NCBI RefSeq assembly: GCF_018881795.1
Contig: NZ_JACVPQ010000001.1
Span: 571,174 to 635,173, forward strand
Origin: Polynucleobacter sp. MWH-Jannik1A5
Lineage (GTDB): Bacteria > Pseudomonadota > Gammaproteobacteria > Burkholderiales > Burkholderiaceae
DNA length: 64,000 nucleotides
Direction: 5' to 3'
Below, in pieces: positions 46,028 through 55,690 of the stretch. The first letter of the stretch is position 1, and the number at the start of each line of letters is the position of its first letter. The position numbers and the translations under genes are program-made. Below the pieces are notes generated by a model that saw only the letters and a program-made list of their open reading frames with translations, made no database searches and was not told the DNA's origin.

Positions 46028-47092
46028 TCACTTCACAATTTGAGTTAATTTGCCGCTCTTGTAAAGCTCGGCCATCTTCTCTAAAGAAATCGGTTTAATT
46101 TTGGATGCTTGACCAGCAGAACCAAAAGCTTGGAAACGAGCGATACACACTTTTTTAGCAGCTTCACGAGCTGGCTTCAAATAATCACGTGGATCAAACT
46201 TAGATGGGTTCTCGATAAAGTAACGACGAATTGCACCAGTCATTGCTAGACGTATGTCTGTATCAATGTTGATCTTGCGAACACCATTCTTAATGCCCTC
46301 CTGAATTTCTTCAACAGGAACGCCATAAGTCTCTTTCATATCTCCGCCGAACTCACGAATCTCAGCAAGTAACTCTTGTGGAACGCTAGAAGAGCCGTGC
46401 ATCACTAAATGAGTATTCGGAATGCGTGCATGAATTTCTTTAATGCGATCGATTGCCAAAATATCACCCGTAGGTTTCTTGCTGAACTTATAGGCGCCAT
46501 GGCTTGTGCCAATCGCAATAGCCAAAGCATCGCACTGAGTAGCCTTAACAAAATCAGCGGCTTGCTCAACATCAGTCAGCAACTGTTCACGAGTCATTTT
46601 GCCGTCAGCGCCATGACCATCTTCTTTGTCACCTTGCATAGTTTCTAGTGAGCCCAATACGCCCAATTCCGCCTCAACCGTAACTCCAATGGAATGAGAA
46701 AACTTCACCACCTCTTTAGAGACATCTACGTTGTATTCATAGCTAGCAACTGTTTTGCCGTCAGCTTCTAATGAACCATCCATCATCACGCTCGTAAAGC
46801 CACTCTTAATTGCTGCCATACAAACCGCAGGGCTTTGACCGTGGTCTTGATGCATCACCACTGGAATATGTGGGTAAGCTTCAACCGCAGCAGAAATCAG
46901 GTGACGCAAGAATGCTTCGCCGGCATATTTACGCGCGCCTGCAGATGCTTGCATGATGACTGGAGAATCAGCCTCATTTGCCGCCTCCATAATCGCCGTC
47001 ACTTGCTCTAAGTTATTGACGTTAAATGCTGGTAGGCCGTAACCATTTTCAGCAGCATGATCCAAGAGTTGTCTTAAAGATACTAAAGCCAT
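46028..47092 (-). CDS. fba: Fructose-bisphosphate aldolase, class II
   Basis: This zinc aldolase splits or forms fructose 1,6-bisphosphate. The 354-residue protein has the metal-site block [40 protein letters not shown] and [11 protein letters not shown], the CbbA/FbaA subtype of Burkholderiales. It lies between pyk (60 bases) and purC (7 bases) in the pgk-pyk-fba glycolytic block. Confidence 0.97.
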   Translation of the reverse strand: MALVSLRQLLDHAAENGYGLPAFNVNNLEQVTAIMEAANEADSPVIMQASAGARKYAGEAFLRHLISAAVEAYPHIPVVMHQDHGQSPAVCMAAIKSGFTSVMMDGSLEADGKTVASYEYNVDVSKEVVKFSHSIGVTVEAELGVLGSLETMQGDKEDGHGADGKMTREQLLTDVEQAADFVKATQCDALAIAIGTSHGAYKFSKKPTGDILAIDRIKEIHARIPNTHLVMHGSSSVPQELLAEIREFGGDMKETYGVPVEEIQEGIKNGVRKINIDTDIRLAMTGAIRRYFIENPSKFDPRDYLKPAREAAKKVCIARFQAFGSAGQASKIKPISLEKMAELYKSGKLTQIVK

Positions 47093-47152
47093 GATGTTCT
47101 CTTAATAAATAGTAATAAGGTTTGTAAAAAATTAGTTAGTTAAAGACGCAAA

Positions 47153-48589
47153 CTACTTCACATGAATAATCTTGAGGGTATTAGTGCCGCCAGGCTCACC
47201 CATCGGTTCGCCAGAAGTCAGCACAACGGTATCGCCTTTTTTGACCGCGCCCACCTTTTTCAAGCATGCTTCCACTTCCTGTAGCGCAGTGTCACGATCC
47301 TTGGTGTAATCCAAGCCAATTGGAGTGACGTTGCGATAAGTACTCAATGCCCGCTGTGTAGCGATCTTAGATGTCAATGCAAAGATAGGAACATGAATAT
47401 TATGTCGACTCATCCAAATTGCTGTTGAGCCTGAGTCTGTTAGGGCTGCAATAGCATTAGCATTTAAATGATGTGCCGTGAAAAGGGCTCCAAGGGCAAT
47501 CGTTTGATCAATACGAGTAAAAGTTTGATCTAAGAAATCGGTATCAAGCTTCACTCGATCTGATTTTTCAGCCTCAACACAAATCTCTGCCATTGCTTTG
47601 ATAGTTTGCACTGGATACATACCTGCAGCAGATTCGGCAGAGAGCATCACAGCATCGGTACCGTCTAATACCGCGTTAGCAACGTCGCTCACTTCTGCGC
47701 GCGTTGGAACTGGAGCATTGATCATTGACTCCATCATTTGCGTAGCTGTAATGGTAAATTTATCTGCTTCAAGGGCCCATGCAATCATGCGTTTTTGCAA
47801 CGCAGGCACAGCAGCATTACCTACCTCAATCGCCAGATCACCACGGGCAACCATGATTCCATCGCTCTCAGCAATAATGCTTTTCAGCGCAGCTGGCTCA
47901 ATGGCTTCTGCACGCTCTACTTTAGCAATTGTTCTCACCTTACCAACGCCATACTTGGCGCTAGCAGCATCCGCCAGCTTACGCGCGTAAGCCATATCGG
48001 CACCATCTTTTGGAAAGCTAATTGCCAAGAAATCAACGCCCATCGCAATCGCTGCATCTAAATCAGCAATGTCTTTTTCAGTTAAAGCAGGCGCAGTTAA
48101 ACCGCCGCCGGCACGATTAATACCCTTGTTATTAGAAAGTGGTCCACCTTGCTCAACAACGGTAAAAATCTCTCCGCCTTTAACACTCTCAACGGTAAGA
48201 ACAACTAAGCCGTCGTTCAACAAAAGGCGATCGCCTGGCTTTACATCGCCTGGTAATTCTTTGTAATCAAGACCAACTTTAGTTTGATCACCAAGCTCAC
48301 AAGCTACATCGAGGGTAAATTTGTCACCCTCTTTGAGCAAAATTTTGTTTTCTGCAAACTTTCCAACACGGATTTTTGGGCCTTGTAAGTCAGCCATGAT
48401 GCCGACTTCTTTGCCGGCTTCCGCAGAGATGGTTCGCACTAAATCATGGCGCGCTTTATGGTCTGCCACAGTACCGTGAGAGAAATTCATCCGCACCACA
48501 TCCACTCCGGCACGAATCATGTCACGCAACACTTCAGGCTTTTCTGAAGCAGGCCCAAGGGTTGCAATGATCTTTGTTGCTCTCAACAT
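47153..48589 (-). CDS. pyk: Pyruvate kinase
   Basis: Pyruvate kinase makes pyruvate and ATP from phosphoenolpyruvate and ADP. The 478-residue protein has KIIATLGPASEKPEVLRD, VRMNFSHG, KVERAEAIE, MVARGDLAIEVG and ATQMMESMINAPVPTRAEVS, then the C-terminal regulatory domain. It starts 2 bases after the pgk stop. Confidence 0.97.
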   Translation of the reverse strand: MLRATKIIATLGPASEKPEVLRDMIRAGVDVVRMNFSHGTVADHKARHDLVRTISAEAGKEVGIMADLQGPKIRVGKFAENKILLKEGDKFTLDVACELGDQTKVGLDYKELPGDVKPGDRLLLNDGLVVLTVESVKGGEIFTVVEQGGPLSNNKGINRAGGGLTAPALTEKDIADLDAAIAMGVDFLAISFPKDGADMAYARKLADAASAKYGVGKVRTIAKVERAEAIEPAALKSIIAESDGIMVARGDLAIEVGNAAVPALQKRMIAWALEADKFTITATQMMESMINAPVPTRAEVSDVANAVLDGTDAVMLSAESAAGMYPVQTIKAMAEICVEAEKSDRVKLDTDFLDQTFTRIDQTIALGALFTAHHLNANAIAALTDSGSTAIWMSRHNIHVPIFALTSKIATQRALSTYRNVTPIGLDYTKDRDTALQEVEACLKKVGAVKKGDTVVLTSGEPMGEPGGTNTLKIIHVK

Positions 48590-48591
48590 AT

Positions 48592-49803
48592 TTAGTCTTT
48601 CGCTCTTTCAGCAAGTACTGCAAAGGCTGGCAAGGTTTTGCCTTCAAGGAACTCCAAGAAGGCGCCGCCGCCAGTAGAGATGTAATCCACTTGATTCTCA
48701 ATACCGTACTTCGCGATAGCTGCCAAAGTATCGCCACCGCCAGCAATAGAGAAAGCTGGTGAATGTGCAATAGCTGCTGCCAACATTTTGGTGCCGCCAC
48801 CAAACTGATCGATTTCAAAAACGCCTAATGGGCCATTCCAAACAATCGTGCCAGCATGAGCAAGCATGATTGATAAACGTGCTGCAGTCTTTGGACCAAT
48901 ATCCAAAATCATGTCGTCTTCTGCCACTTGATCAGCAGGCACGCGGTTTGCACGGGCCAATGGCGACAGTTCATTTGCGACAACAACGTCTTCCGGAATA
49001 GGAACATGGGCGCCACGCTTTTCCATGATCTCCATGATTTCTCTAGCCTCATCAACCAAATCAGGTTCAGCAAGTGACTTGCCGATAGGTAAGCCCTTAG
49101 CCAACATAAAGGTATTGGCGATACCGCCGCCAACAATCAACTCATCAACTTTTTCTGATAAAGCCTTAAGGATAGTGAGCTTAGAGGAAACCTTGGAGCC
49201 CGCTACGATCGCCACTAAAGGGCGTTTCGGACTTGCTAATGCGCGACTCAAGGCGTCTAACTCAGCAGCCATCAAAGGACCAGCGCAAGCTATAGGAGCA
49301 AACTTCGCCACACCGTGAGTGGTTGCTTCCGCCCGATGAGCAGTTCCAAATGCATCGTTTACATAAACATCACACAATGCCGCAATCTTTTTTGCTAATT
49401 CGTCGTTATTCTTTTTTTCACCAACATTCAGACGACAGTTCTCTAGCAATACCAGCTCACCTGGATTTACCTCGAAGCCGCCATTCACCCAATCGCTAAT
49501 CAAAGGAACTTTGCGATTCAGTAGACTCGCAATTCGGTCAGCAACCGGAGCCAAACTATCTTCCGGTTTAAATTCACCTTCGGTTGGGCGACCTAAATGT
49601 GAAGTCACCATTACGGCTGCCCCAGCGTCCAAGCACATCTGTACCGCCGGCATTGATGCCCGAATACGAGTGTCTTCGGTAATATTTCCAGCTTCGTCCT
49701 GGGGGACATTCAGATCGGCACGGATAAGAACCCGCTTACCCTTTAATTGACCTGATTGGGCTAATTCGCTTAAACGCTTAACTTTAAATAAGGATTCCGG
49801 CAT
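48592..49803 (-). CDS. pgk: Phosphoglycerate kinase
   Basis: Pgk transfers phosphate between 1,3-bisphosphoglycerate and ADP. The 403-residue protein has the [18 protein letters not shown] start region, [42 protein letters not shown] and the C-terminal GGGDTLAAI. It is the first gene of the minus-strand run pgk-pyk-fba-purC-purE-purK-tsaC and diverges from ilvE. No clear Shine-Dalgarno is seen; TAGAAT (minus, 49842-49847) could be its -10 box. Confidence 0.97.
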   Translation of the reverse strand: MPESLFKVKRLSELAQSGQLKGKRVLIRADLNVPQDEAGNITEDTRIRASMPAVQMCLDAGAAVMVTSHLGRPTEGEFKPEDSLAPVADRIASLLNRKVPLISDWVNGGFEVNPGELVLLENCRLNVGEKKNNDELAKKIAALCDVYVNDAFGTAHRAEATTHGVAKFAPIACAGPLMAAELDALSRALASPKRPLVAIVAGSKVSSKLTILKALSEKVDELIVGGGIANTFMLAKGLPIGKSLAEPDLVDEAREIMEIMEKRGAHVPIPEDVVVANELSPLARANRVPADQVAEDDMILDIGPKTAARLSIMLAHAGTIVWNGPLGVFEIDQFGGGTKMLAAAIAHSPAFSIAGGGDTLAAIAKYGIENQVDYISTGGGAFLEFLEGKTLPAFAVLAERAKD

Positions 49804-49880
49804 GAGTTTGGGTAAATTTGATGGTTTATGGGGAATGTTCCATTCTAAAGGCTCCGACCCATTTACCCTAAGGATCCAAG

Positions 49881-49909
49881 CCGACAGACTGCCCTGCCTG
49901 CTCTACAAT
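49881..49909 (+). promoter_or_regulatory. Candidate sigma70 promoter of ilvE
   Basis: CCGACA (49881-49886) and TACAAT (49904-49909) with a 17-base spacer lie about 100 bases before the ilvE ATG, in the 209-base divergent gap between pgk and ilvE. The -35 matches the consensus at four of six positions. Confidence 0.4.
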
Positions 49910-50012
49910 AAGGACTTAAATGCATTCCGGGCTGAAAGACCAATATCTACCGGCCTGATGCCTTACTAAAACCGCTTTTATAGATACTTAATAGACACAA
50001 AAGGTAAAGAAA

Positions 50013-50936
50013 ATGTCGATGTCCGACCGCGATGGCTTTATTTGGACTGATGGGAAGCTAATTCCTTGGCGTGAGGCCAATGTTCACGTGTTAACACACA
50101 GCCTACACTACGGCATGGGCGTATTTGAGGGCATCCGAGCCTACAAAACCCCCCAGGGAACAGCCATTTTCCGCCTTCCAGAGCACGTAAAACGCCTGTT
50201 TAACGGAACTAAGATCTTCCAAATGAACATGCCATATAGCCCCGAAGAGGTCACCAAGGGCATTATCGATACGGTAAATAGCAACAAGCTAGAAGCCTGC
50301 TATATCCGCCCAATCATCTTTATTGGCTCCCAAAAGCTGGGAATCTCCCCAAAAGGGAATAGCATTCATACCTCAATCGCCGCCTGGGAATGGGGTGCCT
50401 ACCTAGGTGAAGATGGCCTAAATAAGGGTATTCGGGTGAAAACCTCCTCTTTTACCCGCCACTTTGTGAATTCTTCCCTGGTGCGCGCTAAAGCTTCTGG
50501 CTACTACATCAACTCTATCCTGGCCAATCAAGAAGTGACCGCCAATGGATACGACGAGGCCTTATTGCTCGATACCGAAGGTTACGTTTCTGAAGGCTCC
50601 GGGGAAAACCTCTTTATGGTTCGCAATGGCATTGTGTACACCCCTGACTTAGCGTCTTGCTTGGATGGCATCACACGTGATTCCATTATTCAGATCGCTA
50701 AAGACCTTGGTTATGAAGTTCGTGAAAAACGTATTACTCGTGACGAAGTCTATTCTGCTGACGAAGCATTCTTTACCGGCACCGCTGCTGAAGTGACTCC
50801 GATTCGTGAATTGGATGACCGTACGATTGGTGATGGAAAGCGTGGTCCGATCACTGAAAAAATCCAGAAGACGTATTTCGATGCGGTGTACGGCAGAAAC
50901 GATAAATACAAATCTTGGCTTACTTACGTTAAGTAA
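50013..50936 (+). CDS. ilvE: Branched-chain amino acid aminotransferase
   Basis: IlvE performs the last step of leucine, isoleucine and valine synthesis using PLP. The 307-residue class IV aminotransferase starts WTDGKLIPWREANVHVLTHS, carries the PLP lysine in RAKASGYYINSILANQEV and shows DEALLLDTEGYVSEGSGENL and FFTGTAAEVTPI. AAAGG precedes the ATG. The next gene follows by 14 bases, and waaF further on may share the transcript. Confidence 0.96.
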   Translation: MSMSDRDGFIWTDGKLIPWREANVHVLTHSLHYGMGVFEGIRAYKTPQGTAIFRLPEHVKRLFNGTKIFQMNMPYSPEEVTKGIIDTVNSNKLEACYIRPIIFIGSQKLGISPKGNSIHTSIAAWEWGAYLGEDGLNKGIRVKTSSFTRHFVNSSLVRAKASGYYINSILANQEVTANGYDEALLLDTEGYVSEGSGENLFMVRNGIVYTPDLASCLDGITRDSIIQIAKDLGYEVREKRITRDEVYSADEAFFTGTAAEVTPIRELDDRTIGDGKRGPITEKIQKTYFDAVYGRNDKYKSWLTYVK

Positions 50937-50950
50937 TTAAGGAATAGCAC

Positions 50951-51139
50951 ATGACTCAAGCTCAAGTTGTAATGGTGGATGGCAAAGATTTGCCATTGCA
51001 TTGCCCTACTAATAAAACACCAGCCTGGAACTCGCATCCACGCGTCTTCCTAGACATCACTAAAACCGGTGAAGCGAAGTGTCCTTATTGCGGCGCAGAG
51101 TACAAGCTCATTCCCGGCACTGAGCCACACGGTCACTAA
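50951..51139 (+). CDS. Small zinc-finger domain protein (CHCC type)
   Basis: This 62-residue protein has a conserved LHCPTNKTPAWNSHPRVFLD segment and a C-terminal CPYCGAEYKL knuckle, which together fit the zf-CHCC family related to the NDUFS6 subunit of complex I. Short proteins of this kind are common between ilvE and waaF in Burkholderiales, as I recall. Zinc binding is predicted; the role is not established. Confidence 0.8.
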   Translation: MTQAQVVMVDGKDLPLHCPTNKTPAWNSHPRVFLDITKTGEAKCPYCGAEYKLIPGTEPHGH

Positions 51140-51145
51140 GCCTTA

Positions 51146-51170
51146 TCAGCGCCTCCTGGTGAGGCGCTGA
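51146..51170 (+). other. Strong hairpin without T tract before waaF
   Basis: Perfect 10-base arms TCAGCGCCTC (51146-51155) and GAGGCGCTGA (51161-51170) around CTGGT. There is no following T run, so it is not a standard intrinsic terminator. It ends 15 bases before the waaF ATG and could be an RNA-stability or translation-control element. Confidence 0.6.
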
Positions 51171-51185
51171 GTCGGGATACATTAC

Positions 51186-52226
51186 ATGCACGGTATTCTG
51201 ATCATCGCCCCCAACTGGATTGGGGATGCAGTAATGACGCAACCTTTATTAGCATCCCTCAAAGCGCAATACCCAGACTCAAATATTGATGTACTTGCCA
51301 GCACTTGGGTTGCGCCAATCTATCGAGCCTGCTCTGAAGTGCATGAAGTAATCGAAGCAAAATTTGAACACAAACAATTGCAATGGGGTTTGCGTAAAGA
51401 ATTAGCAAAGAAGCTCGCAATAAAAAAATATCAGGCGTGTTTTGTGTTGCCGAATAGTTTTAAATCAGCGCTAATTCCTTGGCTTGCTAATATTCCTTTC
51501 CGCGTTGGCTATCGTGGTGAGTTTCGCTTTGTGTTGATTAACGTAGCGCTAAATAATCCAAGCAAAATTAATCGCCCACCAATGGTCGATCACTACCTCC
51601 AGTTAAGTGAACTTTTAAATGGCGGGCAAGCTTCGCTGACTACCAGTAATCTGATGCCAAAGTTAAATGTATCTGCTGCGGCTAATCATTCCGTAAAAGC
51701 TAAGTTACAAAGTGTGCAAATCGATGAGGCGCATATTTATGCAATGTGCCCTGGCGCTGAATATGGCCCAACTAAACGTTGGCCAACTAGTCACTTTGCG
51801 CAATTGGCTGAAAGCTTAATTGCCAGCAATCCAAACAATCAGATTGTCCTTTTAGGTAGCAAAGGCGATCATCCCCTTGCCCAAGAAATTCATGCCCTGG
51901 CAAAGCAACATCCCCATATTCATAACTGGTGTGGCAACACCTCCCTAGATGAAGCCATTGCCTTAATTGGTATGAGTAAAGCGGTTATTAGCAATGATTC
52001 GGGATTAATGCATATTGCGGCAGCACTCAAAACTCCGCAGGTCGCTATTTTTGGATCCAGTGATCCAGCTCATACGCCACCCCTATCGGATAAAGCCAAA
52101 GTCATTTGGCTAAACCTAGCCTGCAGCCCATGTCATAAGAGGGAGTGCCCCCTAGGTCATCTCAAGTGCTTAAATGACATTTTGCCGGAACAAGTATTCG
52201 CTACACTGAATACATTGAAGACTTAA
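51186..52226 (+). CDS. waaF: Lipopolysaccharide heptosyltransferase II
   Basis: WaaF (GT9) adds the second heptose to the inner core of lipopolysaccharide. The 346-residue protein starts ILIIAPNWIGDAVMTQPLL, a clear GT9 signature, and has AMCPGAEYGPTKRWPTSHFA and the C-terminal donor-site block ISNDSGLMHIAAALKTPQVA. Inner-core Kdo transfer is encoded by waaA at 21.4 kb, so the window holds two core-assembly steps. Confidence 0.94.
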   Translation: MHGILIIAPNWIGDAVMTQPLLASLKAQYPDSNIDVLASTWVAPIYRACSEVHEVIEAKFEHKQLQWGLRKELAKKLAIKKYQACFVLPNSFKSALIPWLANIPFRVGYRGEFRFVLINVALNNPSKINRPPMVDHYLQLSELLNGGQASLTTSNLMPKLNVSAAANHSVKAKLQSVQIDEAHIYAMCPGAEYGPTKRWPTSHFAQLAESLIASNPNNQIVLLGSKGDHPLAQEIHALAKQHPHIHNWCGNTSLDEAIALIGMSKAVISNDSGLMHIAAALKTPQVAIFGSSDPAHTPPLSDKAKVIWLNLACSPCHKRECPLGHLKCLNDILPEQVFATLNTLKT

Positions 52227-52243
52227 CTCAGGAAAAGTAAGCC

Positions 52244-52678
52244 ATGCCCAAACTTGCCAGACTCTTTCATAACGCTGATGACGTAGTAGAAGCATGGCGA
52301 GATGCGTTGAGTCATCGCGATGTTCAAAGTGCTTTAGATATTTGGCTAGATGATGATTCCATTACCTGCGTTCTCCCCGAGGGACATCGCCTAAGCGGCC
52401 ATGCAGAAATTCGTGAAGGTCTGGAGCGACTACTTTCAAAACAACCGCTATTCTTAGAGCCGATTGCATGTATTAGTCACTCCGTACTTGGTGCTGCTGT
52501 ATATGACACCACTGAAGCGGTTCATTTGCGTGCAGACCAAGTTGAAGCAGAGTTTTTTCTCAACATCACACTTGTGCTTTTACAAGATAGTCAGGGTTGG
52601 CGTATTGCGCACTTACACGCAAGCCACTCTACTGAAGATACCTTCGACGCACCATCAACCCCGCACGGTTTGCATTAA
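52244..52678 (+). CDS. SnoaL/NTF2-like domain protein
   Basis: This 144-residue protein has the NTF2-like pattern: a helical start (ADDVVEAWRDALSHRDVQSALDIW-type helix), SGHAEIREGLERLL and a C-terminal beta strand ending QGWRIAHLHAS, usual in SnoaL-like or DUF4440-type proteins. Whether it is an enzyme or a binding protein is unknown. AGGAAAA precedes the ATG. The next gene starts 4 bases after its stop, so the two probably act or are made together. Confidence 0.75.
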   Translation: MPKLARLFHNADDVVEAWRDALSHRDVQSALDIWLDDDSITCVLPEGHRLSGHAEIREGLERLLSKQPLFLEPIACISHSVLGAAVYDTTEAVHLRADQVEAEFFLNITLVLLQDSQGWRIAHLHASHSTEDTFDAPSTPHGLH

Positions 52679-52682
52679 ATCC

Positions 52683-53309
52683 ATGGATGATCAAGTACTT
52701 CGGTCACTAATGAAGTGGCCTAATGTGCCTGATTGCTTTGGTTGGCTTGCTCTAGATCGTCGTGGTCAGTGGCGGATGCGAGATGAATTTACCCAGCAAA
52801 ATCAGCTTCCAGGGCAAGTTATTCAACATGCTGCACTAAATGACTTTATTGCGCGTAACTATGCATGCGATGAGCTTGGCAGATACTTTTTTCAGAATGG
52901 TCCTCAACGTGTTTTTATTACCCTGACTGCGACCCCTTGGATTGTGCGCATCATTCCAAATGAACATGGTTTTGCATTACTTACCCAATGCAATAGTGCA
53001 ATCGCACCCGATTCAGCCTTAAGTGATGAAAACGGAAATATTTATATTGTTGGGAAAGTAGATCAAACGATTTACGACAGCAGCAATAATGGGGGAGGTG
53101 CTAAACCCTTTTTAAAAAAAGAATCTCAGACTATTGCTCTTTTACACGATCACGATCTAGATCATTTTTCTGAACTGGCTAAGCTGCGTGAAGAAGCTTG
53201 TAGCTTTGGAGGCTCTTGGTCTTGGTACGAAAAGCAATTACCCTTAGACCCCATACATTCGCAAGAATTAGCTGCACGCTTTCATTACCAAACCTCGCCG
53301 CAACCTTAA
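52683..53309 (+). CDS. Conserved protein of unknown function, about 208 residues
   Basis: The protein starts MDDQVLRSLMKWPNVPDCFG and contains WLALDRRGQWRMRDE, FIARNYACDELGRYFFQNGP and QRVFITLTATPWIVR, a recognisable betaproteobacterial family of unknown function (possibly the one catalogued as DUF2944; number unverified). No signal peptide or membrane segment is seen. I chose ATG 52683, just after the SnoaL-like gene; a longer frame inside that gene is rejected. The stop shares TTAA with the convergent protease gene. Confidence 0.75.
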   Translation: MDDQVLRSLMKWPNVPDCFGWLALDRRGQWRMRDEFTQQNQLPGQVIQHAALNDFIARNYACDELGRYFFQNGPQRVFITLTATPWIVRIIPNEHGFALLTQCNSAIAPDSALSDENGNIYIVGKVDQTIYDSSNNGGGAKPFLKKESQTIALLHDHDLDHFSELAKLREEACSFGGSWSWYEKQLPLDPIHSQELAARFHYQTSPQP

Positions 53310-55006
53310 CCCGGGAGTTGCTTGCCTTGCTCCTTGAGTTCATCCTGGTATTGCCTTTGCATTTCACGCAAACGAGCATCGATGCTGGAGCCTTGATAAA
53401 AATCAGCACCGCCAGCTGAGCGAGCAATGCGGAGTTGCTCAATTGCCGAAGGCCAGGCTCCCTCAAGGGCATATTTTTCACCGAGCGCGTAATGACGCAT
53501 TGGGACATTACCAGCTTGATCATAGGACTTAGATAGCAAGTTCCACCAGACAATTTCATTAGGTTGAGATCTTGTTCGCGCCTTTAACCAAGTAATTGCA
53601 TCGTTAGTGCGGCCAAGTTTTAGATCGGCATTAATCATTGCAGCGCCTGCTGCGTAAGATTGAGGATATGCGCGCAATGTTGTCTGAGCAATTTGAAGCG
53701 CTTCTTCACCTTTGCCTTTGGCTAATGCCAATTCAGATGCAGTGATATCTAGCGATAAACTCTGCCTCTGAATAGGCGATCCAGGTGCGCTTGCTTTCTG
53801 GGCTAGGTTTCGGGCTTGCTGAAGATTGGATTCAGCTAGATCTAATTTTCCTTGGCGCTGCGCGATGAGCGCCAAGCCATAAAAACCTTCCATTTGTTTG
53901 CCGATTTGCGCTTGTTTACTAAGGCTATCGAAGGTATTTTTTAGGTCGTACATTCCACTTGAGCTTCCAGCCTGCTCCATGCGTGCACGAGCTTTAATAA
54001 AATAGAACTCTACTGAACTAGGCACATTACGAGCAGGCACAGTACGAGCCCGATCCTGCATATCGGCAATACGGTCAGTTGTCAGAGGGTGGGTCCGCAC
54101 ATAAGCAGGAACTCCCTTATCCATAAGGCCGGTCGCTTTTTGCAGGCGCTGGAAAAAGCCCGGCGCACCATTTACATCGTATCCACTGGCGTCCAAAATC
54201 TGAAAGCCAATGCGATCAGCCTCACGCTCTGCATCTCTTGAATAAGAAAGTTGATTATTAATAGCAACCGCTTGACCGCCCTGCATTAAACCGGCACCTG
54301 CCTGAGGATTACGAGACATTGCCAATGCTCCAAGCACTATACCTGCAATCGCAATCATCGTATTGGTTGATTGCCTATCAATCTGGCGGGCAAGATGTCG
54401 CTGCAATACATGGCCCGTTTCATGCCCCATAACTGAAGCCACCTCAGAATCAGATTCTGCACTTACTATCAAGCCCGTATGAAAACCAATAAAGCCTCCT
54501 GGCAAAGCAAACGCATTAATACTGCTGTCTTTAACCGCAAATACCTCGAAGGTATATGCGCCACTGCCCTGCTCATTTGCACCGCCTAATTGCAATTTCC
54601 TAGCCGCTTGCAATAAGCGGCGTTCCATTTGATTCAGAAAATCATAAAGCGGCAAATCATTTGAATAATCTGGATCTGGTCGAATTTGGCGCATGATCAT
54701 CTCACCATACTTCCGCTCATCCACTCGACTTAAGGAGTCACCCCCGGGATCGCCCATATCTGGCAAGATAATTGCTGGCTGACTACGCAAGGAGTTTCGC
54801 GTTGGCGCATTGGTTGGACGGGCTTCAGGAGACTGCATGGCCCTACCAATATTTTCAATGGCTGCAGAATTACCCTCTACGGAAACGTCAACAGAAGGGG
54901 GTATGGCGTATACAGGGAGTCCGGAGCAAGCTAGCCCCGACATCAGCCAAACGGCCAAAGTGCGGCGCAAAAAAGCGGTTTTTGGTACTGACTTTATGTC
55001 TTGCAT
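53306..55006 (-). CDS. bepA: Periplasmic M48 metalloprotease with TPR repeats (BepA-like)
   Basis: BepA-type proteases watch over outer-membrane protein assembly, degrading stalled LptD and BAM substrates. The 566-residue protein has a signal sequence ([18 protein letters not shown]), the zinc motif HETGH at residues 195-199 with the third ligand region [12 protein letters not shown], and a C-terminal TPR half. A TACCAT box lies 6 bases before the ATG. It diverges from moaC. The symbol is given by domain architecture, not by proven orthology. Confidence 0.88.
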   Translation of the reverse strand: MQDIKSVPKTAFLRRTLAVWLMSGLACSGLPVYAIPPSVDVSVEGNSAAIENIGRAMQSPEARPTNAPTRNSLRSQPAIILPDMGDPGGDSLSRVDERKYGEMIMRQIRPDPDYSNDLPLYDFLNQMERRLLQAARKLQLGGANEQGSGAYTFEVFAVKDSSINAFALPGGFIGFHTGLIVSAESDSEVASVMGHETGHVLQRHLARQIDRQSTNTMIAIAGIVLGALAMSRNPQAGAGLMQGGQAVAINNQLSYSRDAEREADRIGFQILDASGYDVNGAPGFFQRLQKATGLMDKGVPAYVRTHPLTTDRIADMQDRARTVPARNVPSSVEFYFIKARARMEQAGSSSGMYDLKNTFDSLSKQAQIGKQMEGFYGLALIAQRQGKLDLAESNLQQARNLAQKASAPGSPIQRQSLSLDITASELALAKGKGEEALQIAQTTLRAYPQSYAAGAAMINADLKLGRTNDAITWLKARTRSQPNEIVWWNLLSKSYDQAGNVPMRHYALGEKYALEGAWPSAIEQLRIARSAGGADFYQGSSIDARLREMQRQYQDELKEQGKQLPG

Positions 55007-55029
55007 CTCTATATGGTAAAACTTATCCC

Positions 55030-55509
55030 ATGAACAAACTAACTCATTTTGATACCAGCGGGCAAGCCCATATGGTAAATGTTGGTGATAAGCCTAACAC
55101 CCATCGCATAGCCATTGCTACCGGCAAGATTTCTATGCTTCATGAAACCTTTAAAATGGTCGAGGCAGGCTCCCATAAAAAGGGGGATGTTTTAGGTATA
55201 GCTCGCATTGCAGGAATACAAGCATCAAAAAGAACCTCGGATCTTATCCCCCTATGTCACCCGATAGCACTCACTCACGTTAGCCTAGAGTTTCAAACCA
55301 ATTCCCATGAAAGTAGCGTTACCTGTCAAGTGAAGGCTGAAACCACCGGTCCAACCGGCGTTGAAATGGAAGCCCTCACAGCAGTTCAAGTCGCCCTACT
55401 CACAATCTACGATATGTGCAAAGCAGTTGATAGAGGCATGGTGATGGGTGATGTGAAGCTACTAGAGAAGAGTGGTGGTAAGTCAGGCACTTGGGTTGCA
55501 GAGAAGTGA
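55030..55509 (+). CDS. moaC: Cyclic pyranopterin monophosphate synthase
   Basis: MoaC converts the MoaA product to cyclic pyranopterin monophosphate in molybdenum cofactor synthesis. The 159-residue protein has the family signatures [34 protein letters not shown] and [15 protein letters not shown] chose ATG 55030 because it gives the family N-terminus; the longer frame lies inside the divergent protease gene. A TAAAAC box is 7 bases upstream with no Shine-Dalgarno. Confidence 0.96.
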   Translation: MNKLTHFDTSGQAHMVNVGDKPNTHRIAIATGKISMLHETFKMVEAGSHKKGDVLGIARIAGIQASKRTSDLIPLCHPIALTHVSLEFQTNSHESSVTCQVKAETTGPTGVEMEALTAVQVALLTIYDMCKAVDRGMVMGDVKLLEKSGGKSGTWVAEK

Positions 55510-55690
55510 ACCCCCAACCTGTAAATCAAAATTAAGAACACAAAATAAGCTAGGGCCCGATTCTATCCCGCCGAGGAGCGGAAAGGGTGGCAACACTACG
55601 CAAAAAAGAAATGGGGCGATATCTATCTAACTGTTCTTGGCTAGCCTCATCAGACCAAAAACCATTAGCCATCATCACATTAAACTCTAC
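55510..55690. other. Gap after moaC with possible gene relics
   Basis: Two plus-strand frames stay open here without a convincing start. One (55549-55644) reads RFYPAEERKGWQHYAKKKWG and further to a TAG. The other (from 55554 to TAA 55686-55688) includes MGRYLSNCSWLASSDQKPLA. Both look protein-like, and I cannot decide which, if either, was coding. It may be the worn 3' end of a gene displaced when the neighbouring glycosyltransferase gene arrived. Confidence 0.25.

Noticed and set aside
52464..52682. N-terminal extension of the 208-residue protein
   Set aside because: It lies inside the SnoaL-like gene in another frame; the family-like sequence begins at ATG 52683.
54772..55029. N-terminal extension of moaC
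   Set aside because: It is antisense to the 5' end of the M48 protease gene; MoaC similarity begins at ATG 55030.
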